From Pseudactinotalea suaedae (GTDB taxonomy: Bacteria; Actinomycetota; Actinomycetes; Actinomycetales; Beutenbergiaceae): a stretch of 64,000 nucleotides of DNA. Location: assembly GCF_009733815.1 (NCBI RefSeq), contig NZ_WNXY01000006.1, positions 114,032 through 178,031 on the forward strand, given 5' to 3'. This document shows positions 18,903-27,772 of the stretch, piece by piece. Position 1 is the stretch's first letter. Each line of letters starts with the position of its first letter. The notes beneath the pieces are model-generated. The model had not been told where the DNA came from and did not search any database. It was given only the letters and a program-made list of their open reading frames with translations. The position numbers and the translations under genes were made by a program.

Positions 18903-19048
18903 GGCGGTGGGTCAGCGCCCACGGCCGCGCGAGTGGCGGTGGGATAGCGCCCACACCAACGCAGCGGCGGTGGGATAGCGCCCACACGAGCGCCTCCGGT
19001 GGGCGCTGAGCCACCGCTCCCGGCGTGCGGTGGGCGCTGAGCCACCGC
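18903..19048. repeat. Helically phased array of five 20-bp palindromic repeats
   Basis: Five 20-bp repeats with consensus GGCGGTGGGWYAGCGCCCAC begin at 18903, 18935, 18966 (forward), 18998 and 19029 (inverted). Spacings are 32, 31, 32 and 31 bp, averaging 31.5 bp, three turns of B-DNA. Spacers of 11-12 bp are all different. The array fills the gap between the guanylyltransferase stop and the amidohydrolase start. Confidence 0.85.
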
Positions 19049-19146
19049 CACCGGCGACCGCCGGCCGCTCGCGCACCGCTGGTCTCGCACGTGGACGGCG
19101 GGGCCGGGATGACCGGGGGGTGCCGGGCCGCCGATACCCTGGCGCG

Positions 19147-20403
19147 GTGCCTGCCCTGGATGACACCGACCTCGCCACGCTGATCGCCGAACGTGCCGCT
19201 GCGCTCGAGCCGGAGCTGATCGAGATCCGGCGCGACATCCACCAGCACCCCGAGGGTGCGCGGATGGAGCACCGCACCACCGAGGTGGTGGCGGCGCGGC
19301 TCGAGCGTTCCGGCCTGGAGCCCAGGCGCCTGGAGGGCACCGGGCTGATCTGCGACCTCGCGCCCACCGGCGTCGACCACATCGCGGCGCGGACGAAGCG
19401 GCGGGTGATCCTGCGAGCCGACCTGGACGCGCTGCCGCTGACCGAGACCAGCGGGCTCTCGTTCGCCTCGACCAACGGCTACAGCCACGCCTGCGGCCAC
19501 GACGTGCACACCGCCGTGGTGCTCGGCGCCGGGCTGGTGCTGGCCGACCTCGTGCGCGAGGGGAAGATCGACGTCTCGGTCCGGCTGCTCTTCCAGCCCG
19601 CCGAGGAGGTCCAGCCGGGCGGGGCCAACGACGCCATCGCCGCCGGTGTGCTCGAGGGCTACGACGAGGTCTACGCGCTGCACTGCGACCCGAAGATCGA
19701 CGTGGGCAGCATCGGCTCGCGCATCGGCCCGATCACCTCGGCCTCCGACACCGTCACCGTGACCATCGCCGGCGACGGCGGGCACACCTCGCGCCCGCAC
19801 CTGGCCGGTGACGTCGTCTTCGCCCTCGGGCAGGTGATCACCCAGGCGCCGTCCGTGCTCGGGCGCCGGATCGACCCCCGCGCAGGCGTGAACCTCACGT
19901 GGGGAGCGGTCGAGGCGGGCAAGGCCGCCAACGCGATCCCCTCGCGAGGGATGGTCACCGGGACGCTGCGCTGCCTCGACGAGAACGCCTGGCAGCAGGC
20001 CGAGGAGCTGCTGGAGGAGGTGATCGCGCAGATCGTCGCCCCCTACGGCGTCGACATCGAGGTCGAGATCACCCGCGGCGTGCCGCCGGTCGTCAACGAC
20101 GAGCCGAACGTCGCGCGCCTGGACGACGCCGCGCGCCGGCTGTTCGGCCCGCAGTCGGTGGTGCTCACCGAGCAGTCCCTCGGTGGTGAGGACTTCGGCT
20201 GGTACCTGCAGCACGTCGACGGCGCGATGGCGCGGCTGGGTGTGCGTACCCCCGGGGGCCGCAGCTATGACCTGCACCAGTCCGACTTCGTCGTCGACGA
20301 GCGCGCGATCCGGTACGGCGTCGGCCTGCTCAGCGGGATCGCCGCTCTCGCCGGACCGACCGGGAGCGCGAGCGCCGGACCCGCCCAGATACCAGTTGGG
20401 TAA
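19147..20403 (+). CDS. M20-family amidohydrolase
   Basis: A 418-residue metal-dependent amidohydrolase of the M20D group (IAA-amino-acid, hippurate or N-acyl-amino-acid hydrolases). Metal and catalytic motifs visible are RRDIHQHPEG near residue 28, LRADLDALP at about 89-97, HACGHDVHTA at about 114-123, FQPAEEVQPGG and GGEDFGWYL. The specific substrate is not evident. GTG 19147 has a -10-like TACCCT exactly six bases upstream, consistent with leaderless transcription starting just after the phased array. Confidence 0.88.
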   Translation: MPALDDTDLATLIAERAAALEPELIEIRRDIHQHPEGARMEHRTTEVVAARLERSGLEPRRLEGTGLICDLAPTGVDHIAARTKRRVILRADLDALPLTETSGLSFASTNGYSHACGHDVHTAVVLGAGLVLADLVREGKIDVSVRLLFQPAEEVQPGGANDAIAAGVLEGYDEVYALHCDPKIDVGSIGSRIGPITSASDTVTVTIAGDGGHTSRPHLAGDVVFALGQVITQAPSVLGRRIDPRAGVNLTWGAVEAGKAANAIPSRGMVTGTLRCLDENAWQQAEELLEEVIAQIVAPYGVDIEVEITRGVPPVVNDEPNVARLDDAARRLFGPQSVVLTEQSLGGEDFGWYLQHVDGAMARLGVRTPGGRSYDLHQSDFVVDERAIRYGVGLLSGIAALAGPTGSASAGPAQIPVG

Positions 20404-20497
20404 CAAACCATGCGCCGTCTCACGATGTAACACGACCGTGACCTGAGCGGGGTTATCGTCGCGCAACGCCGTTCGGACTCATCGTCCCGGCACGGGG

Positions 20498-20521
20498 GCC
20501 CTGGCACCACCATGCCAGGGC
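20498..20521 (+). promoter_or_regulatory. 5'-UTR hairpin of the BMP lipoprotein gene
   Basis: A perfect 9-bp stem, GCCCTGGCA (20498-20506) and TGCCAGGGC (20513-20521), with a 6-nt loop ends about ten bases before the AGGAG ribosome site. It may stabilise the abundant lipoprotein mRNA or control its translation. I do not recognise it as a known riboswitch. Confidence 0.5.
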
Positions 20522-20543
20522 GCGACCACGACAGGAGAAGTAC

Positions 20544-21641
20544 GTGAAGAAGTCCATCCTTGGTGCGGCGACACTGGCCGTCGCCGCCCTCACCCTGGCC
20601 GCGTGCGGCCAGGCGCCGAGCGACGACCCCACGACCGATGGTGGCGATGGTGGTGACACCGGCGCCAGCGAGGTCAAGGCGTGCCTCGTCTCCGACGCGG
20701 GCGGGTTCGACGACCAGTCCTTCAACCAGGCGGGCTTCGAGGGCTTGCAGCGCGCCGAGGCGGAGCTGGGTGTTGAGATCAACCAGATCGAGTCGGCCTC
20801 CGACGCCGACTTCGCCCCGAACATCGACGCGATGATCCAGGAGGGCTGCACGTTCGTCATCGGCGCCGGCTTCCTCCTGGAGGACGCGATCCAGTCCGCG
20901 GCCGAGGCAAACCCCGAGGTCAACTTCGGCCTGGTCGACTCCGGCTTCTCCGACCCGGACTTCAACCCGGTCGAGCTGGACAACGCCAAGCCGCTGCTGT
21001 TCAACACCGCTGAGGCTGCGTTCCTCGGTGGCTACGTCGCCGCCTCGATGAGCGAGACCGGCACGATCGCCACCTACGGCGGCATCCCGATCCCGTCGGT
21101 GCAGATCTTCATGGACGGCTACTCCGACGGCGTCGATCAGTACAACGAGGACACCGGCTCCGACGTGACCCTGCTCGGCTGGGACAAGGAAGCCCAGACG
21201 GGTGACTTCACCGGTGACTTCGACAACCAGTCGAACGGTCAGAACCTGACCACCACGTTCCTCGCGCAGGGCGCCGACATCATCCTCCCGGTCGCCGGCC
21301 CGGTCGGCCTCGGCACCGGTGCGGCCCTCGAGGCCAACGGTTCCGGCGCGATGATCTGGGTCGACTCGGACGGCTACCTCACCACCGACTACGGCTCGCT
21401 GATCATCACCTCGGTCATGAAGGAGATCGGCGCCTCGGTCTTCGACTCCATCGAGGAGCAGGTGGGCGGCAGCTTCTCCAACGAGCCGTACGTCGGCACG
21501 CTGGAGAACGGCGGCGTGAGCCTGGCCGAGTTCCACGACTTCGAGGGCCAGGTCTCGCAGGAGGTCGTCGACCGCATCGCCGAGCTGGAGGAGCAGATCA
21601 TCTCCGGCGAGCTCGTGATCGAGTCGCCGAACGCTCCGTGA
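20544..21641 (+). CDS. BMP-family nucleoside-binding lipoprotein
   Basis: A 365-residue substrate-binding lipoprotein of the basic membrane protein (BMP/PnrA) family, which captures purine nucleosides for an ABC importer. The lipobox LAAC places the lipidated Cys at residue 21. Family motifs follow: CLVSDAGGFDDQSFNQAGFEGL, GAGFLLEDAI, LGGYVAA and IATYGGIPIPSV. Starts at GTG 20544 behind AGGAGAAG. The transporter genes follow after a strong hairpin, and the nucleoside-salvage genes after those support a nucleoside substrate. Confidence 0.92.
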   Translation: MKKSILGAATLAVAALTLAACGQAPSDDPTTDGGDGGDTGASEVKACLVSDAGGFDDQSFNQAGFEGLQRAEAELGVEINQIESASDADFAPNIDAMIQEGCTFVIGAGFLLEDAIQSAAEANPEVNFGLVDSGFSDPDFNPVELDNAKPLLFNTAEAAFLGGYVAASMSETGTIATYGGIPIPSVQIFMDGYSDGVDQYNEDTGSDVTLLGWDKEAQTGDFTGDFDNQSNGQNLTTTFLAQGADIILPVAGPVGLGTGAALEANGSGAMIWVDSDGYLTTDYGSLIITSVMKEIGASVFDSIEEQVGGSFSNEPYVGTLENGGVSLAEFHDFEGQVSQEVVDRIAELEEQIISGELVIESPNAP

Positions 21642-21658
21642 CCGCGCACTGATCGGAT

Positions 21659-21696
21659 CGAGACCGGGGTGGCCGTACGCGGTCACCCCGGTCTCG
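21659..21696 (+). terminator. Strong hairpin between the binding-protein gene and the ABC genes
   Basis: A perfect 13-bp stem, CGAGACCGGGGTG (21659-21671) and CACCCCGGTCTCG (21684-21696), with a 12-nt loop follows the BMP gene. A -10-like TAGTGT at 21706-21711 may restart transcription. Partial termination here would give more binding protein than transporter. Confidence 0.75.
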
Positions 21697-21751
21697 GCTG
21701 CCCAGTAGTGTCCGTGGTCACGACCGACGTGGGTGGTGGGAGGGAGCAGCG

Positions 21752-23374
21752 GTGAAGCTCGAACTGCGTGGGATCACGAAGAAGTTCGGTGATTTCGTCG
21801 CCAACGACTCGATCGACATGGTGGTCGAACCCGGAGAGATCCACGCGATCCTCGGCGAGAACGGTGCCGGCAAGAGCACGTTGATGAACGTGCTCTACGG
21901 GCTGTACACCCCCGACGGCGGTGAGATCGTCCTCGACGAGCAACCCGTGACGTTCTCCGGGCCGGGTGAGGCGATGGCTGCCGGGATCGGCATGGTGCAC
22001 CAGCACTTCATGCTCGTGCCGGTCTTCACCGTCGCCGAGAACATCGTGCTCGGCCAGGAACGGTTGCGCGGGCCGGGCCTGCTCGACCTCGACGCCGCCC
22101 GCTCGCTGGTGCGCGAGACCGCCGCCTCGCTCGGCTTCGACCTCGACCCCGACGCCCGGATCGAGGACCTCTCGGTCGGCGCCCAGCAGCGCGTCGAGAT
22201 CGTCAAGGCCCTCTCGCGGCAGGCTGAGGTGCTCATCCTCGACGAGCCGACGGCGGTGCTCACCCCGCAGGAGACGGACGAGCTGATCCAGATCATGGGT
22301 CGGCTCAAGGATGCAGGCACCTCGATCATCTTCATCACGCACAAGCTCCGCGAGGTCCGCGCGGTCGCCGACGCGATCACGATCATCCGGCTCGGCAAGG
22401 TCGTCGGGTCGGCGGACCCGAGCGCGACCGAGACCGAGCTGGCCTCGCTGATGGTGGGTCGCTCGGTCAACCTCGGCGTCGACAAGCAGCCGGCGCAGCC
22501 GAGCGGCACCGCCCTGTCGGTCCGCGGGCTGACGGTGCTGGATCCGAACGGCGTCGAGGTGGTCAAGGACGTCAGCCTCGACGTGCGGCGCGGTGAGATC
22601 GTCGCGCTGGCAGGTGTGCAGGGGAACGGGCAGACCGAGCTGACAGAGGCGATCCTCGGCGTCGGCCCCTCCCATGCCGGCGTGATCGAGCTCGACGGCA
22701 CGGACATCTCGCGGCTCGGGGTGCGCGCCCGGCTCGACAGCGGTCTCGGCTTCGTGCCCGAGGACCGGACGACCTCCGGCATCGTCGCCGACCTGTCGAT
22801 CACGGAGAACCTCGTGCTCGACCTGGTCGGCACCAGCCCGTACTCCTCGTTCGGGTCGCTCAACGTCAACTTCCTGCGCGAGAACGCGCGACACCGCGTC
22901 GAGGAGTTCGACGTGCGGACCACCTCGATCGACCGCCCCGTCGGGACCCTGTCGGGCGGCAACCAGCAGAAGGTCGTGCTGGCGCGCGAGCTGTCCCGCG
23001 ACCTGACGCTGCTGGTCGCCTCGCAGCCGACCCGTGGCCTCGACGTCGGATCGATCGAGTTCGTGCACAAGCGGATCGTCGCCGAGCGCGACCGCGGCGC
23101 GGGCGTGCTGATCGTCTCGACCGAGCTCGACGAGGTGCTCGCGCTCGCGGACCGGATCGCCGTCATGTGCGGTGGCCTCCTCGTCGGGGTCGTCGACGGC
23201 GGTGAGGACCGTGACGTGCTCGGGCTGATGATGGCCGGGGTGCCGGTGCACGAGGCCCGTGCCCAGGCGGCCGACCACCACACGGTGCTCGGCGAGGCCG
23301 ATCTCGACGTCGACCCGGCGACCGCGGTCGAACCGGTGCCGCACCCGGTCCAGGACCAGGAGGAGGGGCGATGA
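21752..23374 (+). CDS. Nucleoside ABC transporter, double ATP-binding protein
   Basis: A 540-residue protein of two fused ATPase domains, as in YufO/NupO-type nucleoside importers and RbsA. The N-terminal half has Walker A GENGAGKST (about residues 35-43), signature LSVGAQQRVEI and Walker B LILDEPT. The C-terminal half has a degenerate P-loop (GVQGNGQTE), signature LSGGNQQKVV and a non-canonical Walker B (LLVASQPTRGLD, lacking the Asp-Glu pair), normal for this class. GTG 21752 is preceded by GGGAGGGAG. Its stop overlaps the next gene by four bases. Confidence 0.93.
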   Translation: MKLELRGITKKFGDFVANDSIDMVVEPGEIHAILGENGAGKSTLMNVLYGLYTPDGGEIVLDEQPVTFSGPGEAMAAGIGMVHQHFMLVPVFTVAENIVLGQERLRGPGLLDLDAARSLVRETAASLGFDLDPDARIEDLSVGAQQRVEIVKALSRQAEVLILDEPTAVLTPQETDELIQIMGRLKDAGTSIIFITHKLREVRAVADAITIIRLGKVVGSADPSATETELASLMVGRSVNLGVDKQPAQPSGTALSVRGLTVLDPNGVEVVKDVSLDVRRGEIVALAGVQGNGQTELTEAILGVGPSHAGVIELDGTDISRLGVRARLDSGLGFVPEDRTTSGIVADLSITENLVLDLVGTSPYSSFGSLNVNFLRENARHRVEEFDVRTTSIDRPVGTLSGGNQQKVVLARELSRDLTLLVASQPTRGLDVGSIEFVHKRIVAERDRGAGVLIVSTELDEVLALADRIAVMCGGLLVGVVDGGEDRDVLGLMMAGVPVHEARAQAADHHTVLGEADLDVDPATAVEPVPHPVQDQEEGR

Positions 23375-24657
23375 CCCAGGACGAGGGCTCACGGCGACCG
23401 GACGCCGTCGAGGACGCCCCGACGGCCGACAGGCCGACGGGCGAGGTCGGGGCACCCGACCAGCAGCCGCCCTCGACGTCGAACGCGTTGCGCGAGGCGC
23501 TCCAGTCGATGATGTCGTCGTCGGTGCTGGTCACGGTCGGCGCGGTGGTGCTCGCGCTCGTGATCGGCTCGGTGCTGATCCTCGTGGGTGACACGGCCGT
23601 CCAGTCGACGCTGGGGTACCTGTTCCAGCGGCCGGGCGACTTCTTCCGCGAGGCCGGGCGCGCGATCAGCGACTCCTACGTCGCGCTGTTCCAGGGCGCG
23701 ATCTACGACTCGGAGGCGACCACCGCGGAGCGGCGGGTCCGGCCCCTGACCGAGACGCTCACGATCGCGGTGCCGCTGATCTTCGCCGGGCTGGGCATCG
23801 GGCTGACGTTCCGCGTCGGCCTGTTCAACATCGGTGGTCAGAGCCAGCTGGTGCTCGGCGCGATCCTGGGTGCGTGGGTCGGCTTCGCGCTCGACATGCC
23901 CCCGGTCGTGCACATCGTGGTGGTGCTGTTCGCGGCCGCGCTCGGTGGTGCGATCGCCGGTGCGATCCCCGGTGTGCTCAAGGCCCGTTTCGGTGCGCAC
24001 GAGGTGATCACGACGATCATGCTCAACAACACCTCGCGGTACTTCCTGCTGTGGGTGCTGGGCACCGGAGCGTTCCTCAGCGCCACCCCGCAGGTCTCGC
24101 CCGGGCTGGCCGAGACCGCACGGCTGCCGCTGCTGCTCGGGGGTAGCTTCCGGCTGCACCTCGGCTTCGTCCTCGTGCTGCTGACGGCCTTCGCCGTGTG
24201 GTGGCTGATGGAGCGCTCGGTGCTCGGCTTCCAGATGCGCGCGGTCGGCGTCAACCCCGAGGCCGCCCGGACCGCGGGCATGAGCGTCCGCAAGATCACG
24301 GTGCTCGCGATGGCGCTGGCCGGGACGCTGTGCGGTCTCGCCGGTGCCATGCAGGTCGCCGGCACCGAGGGCCGGCTGACCGGCTCGGTCTACGGCTCGA
24401 TCGGGTTCGACGCGATCACGGTGGCGCTGCTGGGACGCAGCCGCCCGCTCGGCACCGTGCTGGCGGGCATCCTGTTCGGGGCGCTGGCTGCCGGCGGTCG
24501 CATCATGTCCTCGCGCGCCGGCACCGAGGCCGAGCTCGTGACCGTGCTGCAGGCCGTGATCGTGCTGCTGATCGCGGCTCCGCCCCTGGTGCGGTCGGTG
24601 TTCCGGCTGCCCGCCCCGGGCGGTCCGCGCACCCGCGCGAAGGAGGTGGCCGCGTGA
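23371..24657 (+). CDS. Nucleoside ABC transporter permease 1
   Basis: A 428-residue permease of the branched-chain/ribose/BMP type. A hydrophilic N-terminal tail of about 50 residues precedes eight to ten hydrophobic helices. Conserved sites include FRVGLFNIGGQSQLVLGAI (about residues 148-166) and the cytoplasmic loop FQMRAVGVNPEAARTAGM that binds the ATPase. Its stop overlaps the start of permease 2 (GTGA) and its start overlaps the ATPase stop, so the three are translated as a coupled unit. Confidence 0.92.
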   Translation: MTQDEGSRRPDAVEDAPTADRPTGEVGAPDQQPPSTSNALREALQSMMSSSVLVTVGAVVLALVIGSVLILVGDTAVQSTLGYLFQRPGDFFREAGRAISDSYVALFQGAIYDSEATTAERRVRPLTETLTIAVPLIFAGLGIGLTFRVGLFNIGGQSQLVLGAILGAWVGFALDMPPVVHIVVVLFAAALGGAIAGAIPGVLKARFGAHEVITTIMLNNTSRYFLLWVLGTGAFLSATPQVSPGLAETARLPLLLGGSFRLHLGFVLVLLTAFAVWWLMERSVLGFQMRAVGVNPEAARTAGMSVRKITVLAMALAGTLCGLAGAMQVAGTEGRLTGSVYGSIGFDAITVALLGRSRPLGTVLAGILFGALAAGGRIMSSRAGTEAELVTVLQAVIVLLIAAPPLVRSVFRLPAPGGPRTRAKEVAA

Positions 24658-25931
24658 GCGCCGACACCTCGACCGCGGTCACCACGCCCACGGCGGTCGC
24701 ACCGGGGTTCAACCGAGCCCTCGTCGGATACGCCGTCATCGCGGCCGCCGCGCTCGCACTCGCGCTCACGGTGCCGTCCGGGATCTCGAAGATCCAGCTG
24801 ACCACCGGTCCCGAGGCGATCAAGATCCCGTTGCTCGAGCTCCCGGCGGCGCTCGCGGTCGGGGTGCCGGTGATCGCGGCCGCGGTGGTCGCGATCGCGG
24901 CGCTCGTCCAGCAGCTCCGCACCAAGGCCTCGGCGCCTCGATGGATGGCCATCGTGGCGGGGAGCCTGCTGCTGCTGGGATTCCTGGCCCACCTCGTGGC
25001 GGGCAAGGACGGTGTGCTGCCGCTGACCTCGCTGCTCACCAGCACGCTGTTCCTCGCGACCCCGCTGATCTTCGGCGCCCTGGGCGGCGTGGTGTGCGAA
25101 CGGGTCGGCATCGTCAACATCGCGATCGAGGGCCAGCTGCTCGCGGGCGCGTTCGCGGGCGCCGTGGTGGCCTCGATCGCCTCGCAGAACCCCTATGTCG
25201 GGCTGATCGCGGCGCCGGTCGCCGGCGTGGGCGTCGGTGCGCTGCTGGCGTGGTTCTCGATCCGGTACCGGGTCGACCAGGTGATCACCGGCGTCGTGCT
25301 CAACGTCCTCGTGCTCGGCCTGACCACCTTCTTCTTCAAGGGCCTGCTCTCCGACCTCGAGGGTCTCAACGACCGCGCCCGGCTGCCGGTGCTGCCCATC
25401 CCGCTGCTGTCCGAGCTGCCGGTGATCGGGCCGGTGCTGTTCCGCCAGAACCTGCTGGTCTACCTGCTGTACGCGATCGTGATCGCCCTGCAGATCTACC
25501 TGTTCCGGTCCCGGTGGGGGCTCCGGGTCCGCGCGGTCGGCGAGCATCCGAAGGCGGCCGACACCGTCGGCATCGACGTCAACCGCACCCGGTGGCGCAA
25601 CACCCTGCTCGGGTCGGCGATCGCGGGTCTGGGCGGTGCGTTCTTCACCATCGGGCAGGGGTTGGCGTTCGGTATCGACATCACGGCCGGTTCCGGCTTC
25701 ATCGCGCTCGCAGCGCTGATCCTGGGGCGCTGGACACCGACCGGTGCGGTGGCCGCAGCGCTGTTCTTCGGCTTCGCCAACGCGCTCAGCCAGTCGTTGC
25801 GCTCCTACGGCGTCAGCCTGGACTCCAACATCCCGCTGATGATCCCGTACATCGTCACGCTCTTCGCGGTGGCAGGCTTCGGCGGCCGGGTCCGACCGCC
25901 CGCGGCCGAGGGCGTCCCCTACGTCAAGTGA
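24654..25931 (+). CDS. Nucleoside ABC transporter permease 2
   Basis: A 425-residue permease and heterodimer partner of permease 1. GTG 24654 lies behind AAGGAGG and overlaps the upstream stop by four bases. Motifs include CERVGIVNIAIEGQLLAGAF (about residues 147-166) and the coupling loop LRVRAVGEHPKAADTVGI. About ten helices are predicted. The first 25 residues are hydrophilic. Confidence 0.92.
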   Translation: MSADTSTAVTTPTAVAPGFNRALVGYAVIAAAALALALTVPSGISKIQLTTGPEAIKIPLLELPAALAVGVPVIAAAVVAIAALVQQLRTKASAPRWMAIVAGSLLLLGFLAHLVAGKDGVLPLTSLLTSTLFLATPLIFGALGGVVCERVGIVNIAIEGQLLAGAFAGAVVASIASQNPYVGLIAAPVAGVGVGALLAWFSIRYRVDQVITGVVLNVLVLGLTTFFFKGLLSDLEGLNDRARLPVLPIPLLSELPVIGPVLFRQNLLVYLLYAIVIALQIYLFRSRWGLRVRAVGEHPKAADTVGIDVNRTRWRNTLLGSAIAGLGGAFFTIGQGLAFGIDITAGSGFIALAALILGRWTPTGAVAAALFFGFANALSQSLRSYGVSLDSNIPLMIPYIVTLFAVAGFGGRVRPPAAEGVPYVK

Positions 25932-25966
25932 TGCCCGGTGCGGACCGAGCGAGGCAGGATGGCACC

Positions 25967-26380
25967 GTGAGCGCTGAGCAGATCGACTGGACCTCGCTGC
26001 GGGAGGCCGCGCGGGAGGTGATGACCCGCGCCTACGCGCCCTACTCCCGCTACCCGGTGGGAGCCGCGGCGCTGACCGACTCCGGTGAGACCATCGTCGG
26101 CTGCAACGTCGAGAACGCCGCCTACGGCGTGACGCTGTGCGCGGAGTGCTCGCTGGTGTCCGCCCTGATCACGGGCGGCGGCGGCCGGCTGGTCGCCTTC
26201 ACCTGCTGCGACAGCCGCGGCATGCGGCTGATGCCGTGCGGCCGCTGCCGGCAGCTGCTCTGGGAGCACGGCGGACCCGAGCTGCTCGTCGACACGGTGA
26301 GCGGGATCAAGCCGATGACCGAGGTGCTCCCGGACGCCTTCGGGCAGACCGAGCTCCAGGAAGGGACGAGGCCGGCATGA
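25967..26380 (+). CDS. cdd: Cytidine deaminase
   Basis: A 137-residue tetrameric-type cytidine deaminase converting (deoxy)cytidine to (deoxy)uridine. Zinc-site residues are Cys58 and catalytic Glu60 in LCAEC, and Cys91 and Cys94 in PCGRCRQ; CNVENAAYG binds substrate. I prefer GTG 25967: a -10-like CAGGAT (25955-25960) lies exactly six bases before it, hinting at an extra internal leaderless promoter. ATG 25931, overlapping the permease stop, would add 12 residues. The product feeds thymidine phosphorylase encoded next. Confidence 0.94.
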   Translation: MSAEQIDWTSLREAAREVMTRAYAPYSRYPVGAAALTDSGETIVGCNVENAAYGVTLCAECSLVSALITGGGGRLVAFTCCDSRGMRLMPCGRCRQLLWEHGGPELLVDTVSGIKPMTEVLPDAFGQTELQEGTRPA

Positions 26381-27684
26381 GCAGCCACAGCACCGCAGAA
26401 CTCTTCGACGCCGTCGACATCATCGCCACCAAGCGTGACCGCGGCGTGCTCAGCGACGCCCAGATCGACTGGGTCATCGACGCGTACACGCGCGGCGTGG
26501 TGGCCGAGGAGCAGATGTCGGCGCTGGCGATGGCGATCCTCCTCAACGGCATGAGCCGCCCGGAGATCGCCCGCTGGACCCACGCGATGATCGCGACCGG
26601 GGAGCGGATGGACTTCTCCTCGCTCTCCCAGCCCACCTCGGACAAGCACTCCACCGGCGGCGTCGGCGACAAGATCACGCTGCCGCTCGCCCCGCTGGTC
26701 GCGACGTTCGGGGTGGCGGTGCCGCAGCTCTCCGGCCGCGGGCTGGGCCACACCGGCGGCACCCTCGACAAGCTCGAGGCGATCCCCGGCTGGCGCGCAG
26801 CGCTGAGCAACGCCGAGATGCTCGCCCAGCTCGACGACGTCGGGGCCGTGATCTGCCAGGCGGGCTCGGGACTGGCTCCCGCCGACCGCAAGCTCTACGC
26901 GTTGCGCGACGTCACCGGGACCGTGGAGTCGATCCCGTTGATCGCGAGCTCGATCATGAGCAAGAAGATCGCCGAGGGGACCGGCGCGCTGGTCCTCGAC
27001 GTCAAGGTCGGCTCCGGTGCGTTCATGAAGGAGCTCGACGACGCCCGCGAGCTGGCCCGGACGATGGTCGACCTCGGTACCGACGCCGGTGTGCGGACGG
27101 TCGCGCTGATCACCGACATGTCGACGCCGCTCGGGCTGACCGCAGGCAACGCGCTCGAGGTCCGCGAGTCGGTCGAGGTGCTCGCCGGCGGCGGCCCGCC
27201 CGACGTCGTCGAGCTCACGATCGCGCTCGCGCGGGAGATGCTCGCCGCGGCGGGCAAGCCCGACGTCGACGTCGCCGCCGCGCTCGCCGACGGCCGCGCC
27301 ATGGACACCTGGAACCGCATGATCGCCGCCCAGGGCGGCGACCCCCACGCCCCGCTCCCGACGGCGCAGCACACCGACCAGGTCCTCGCACCCGCCGACG
27401 GGGTGCTCGCCCGGCTGGACGCGCTCGCGGTCGGGGTGGCTGCCTGGCGCCTGGGCGCCGGGCGCGCACGCCGCGAGGACCCGGTGCAGGCCGGCGCCGG
27501 TGTCGAGATGCACGCCAAGCCGGGGGCGGTCGTCCGCGCCGGGGAGCCGCTGATGACGCTGCACACCGACACCCCGGAGCGGTTCGACCGCGCCCGGGAC
27601 GCCCTCACCGACGCGGTGACGATCGTGCCCGACGGCGACCGGGCAGCGGTGGGCCCGATCGTGATGGAGCGGGTGAGCGCATGA
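26377..27684 (+). CDS. deoA: Thymidine/pyrimidine-nucleoside phosphorylase
   Basis: A 435-residue enzyme that splits (deoxy)pyrimidine nucleosides with phosphate to base and (deoxy)ribose-1-phosphate. Recognisable sites are the phosphate-binding KHSTGGVGDK (about residues 88-97), the family signature SGRGLGHTGGTLDKLE (about 119-134), SSIMSKKIA and the C-terminal AGAGVEMHAKPG. ATG 26377 overlaps the cdd stop (ATGA), so both are translated together. The product can pass through a phosphopentomutase to the DeoC encoded 14 kb away. Confidence 0.94.
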   Translation: MSSHSTAELFDAVDIIATKRDRGVLSDAQIDWVIDAYTRGVVAEEQMSALAMAILLNGMSRPEIARWTHAMIATGERMDFSSLSQPTSDKHSTGGVGDKITLPLAPLVATFGVAVPQLSGRGLGHTGGTLDKLEAIPGWRAALSNAEMLAQLDDVGAVICQAGSGLAPADRKLYALRDVTGTVESIPLIASSIMSKKIAEGTGALVLDVKVGSGAFMKELDDARELARTMVDLGTDAGVRTVALITDMSTPLGLTAGNALEVRESVEVLAGGGPPDVVELTIALAREMLAAAGKPDVDVAAALADGRAMDTWNRMIAAQGGDPHAPLPTAQHTDQVLAPADGVLARLDALAVGVAAWRLGAGRARREDPVQAGAGVEMHAKPGAVVRAGEPLMTLHTDTPERFDRARDALTDAVTIVPDGDRAAVGPIVMERVSA

Positions 27685-27772
27685 TCGGCTCGAGATCGGT
27701 CGGCGACGGCGAGATCGGACGGTGCGACGTGCGAGCCCGCCGTCGGCGTGCGATCTCGACGAGGGTGGCGGA

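Noticed and set aside
18903..19048. Phased repeats as a CRISPR array
   Set aside because: Repeats are only 20 bp, spacers 11-12 bp, orientation flips in the middle and no cas genes are nearby.
20404..20543. Purine riboswitch before the nucleoside lipoprotein gene
   Set aside because: Only one simple hairpin is visible; no three-way junction or conserved loop motifs.
21714..21755. A 13-codon upstream ORF overlapping the nucleoside ATPase start
   Set aside because: It begins only two bases after the -10-like box, so it would not be inside the transcript start, and the ATPase has its own good ribosome site.
24198..25931. Long 577-residue version of permease 2
   Set aside because: The first 150 residues are an out-of-frame reading of permease 1; GTG 24654 has AAGGAGG and the usual GTGA overlap.
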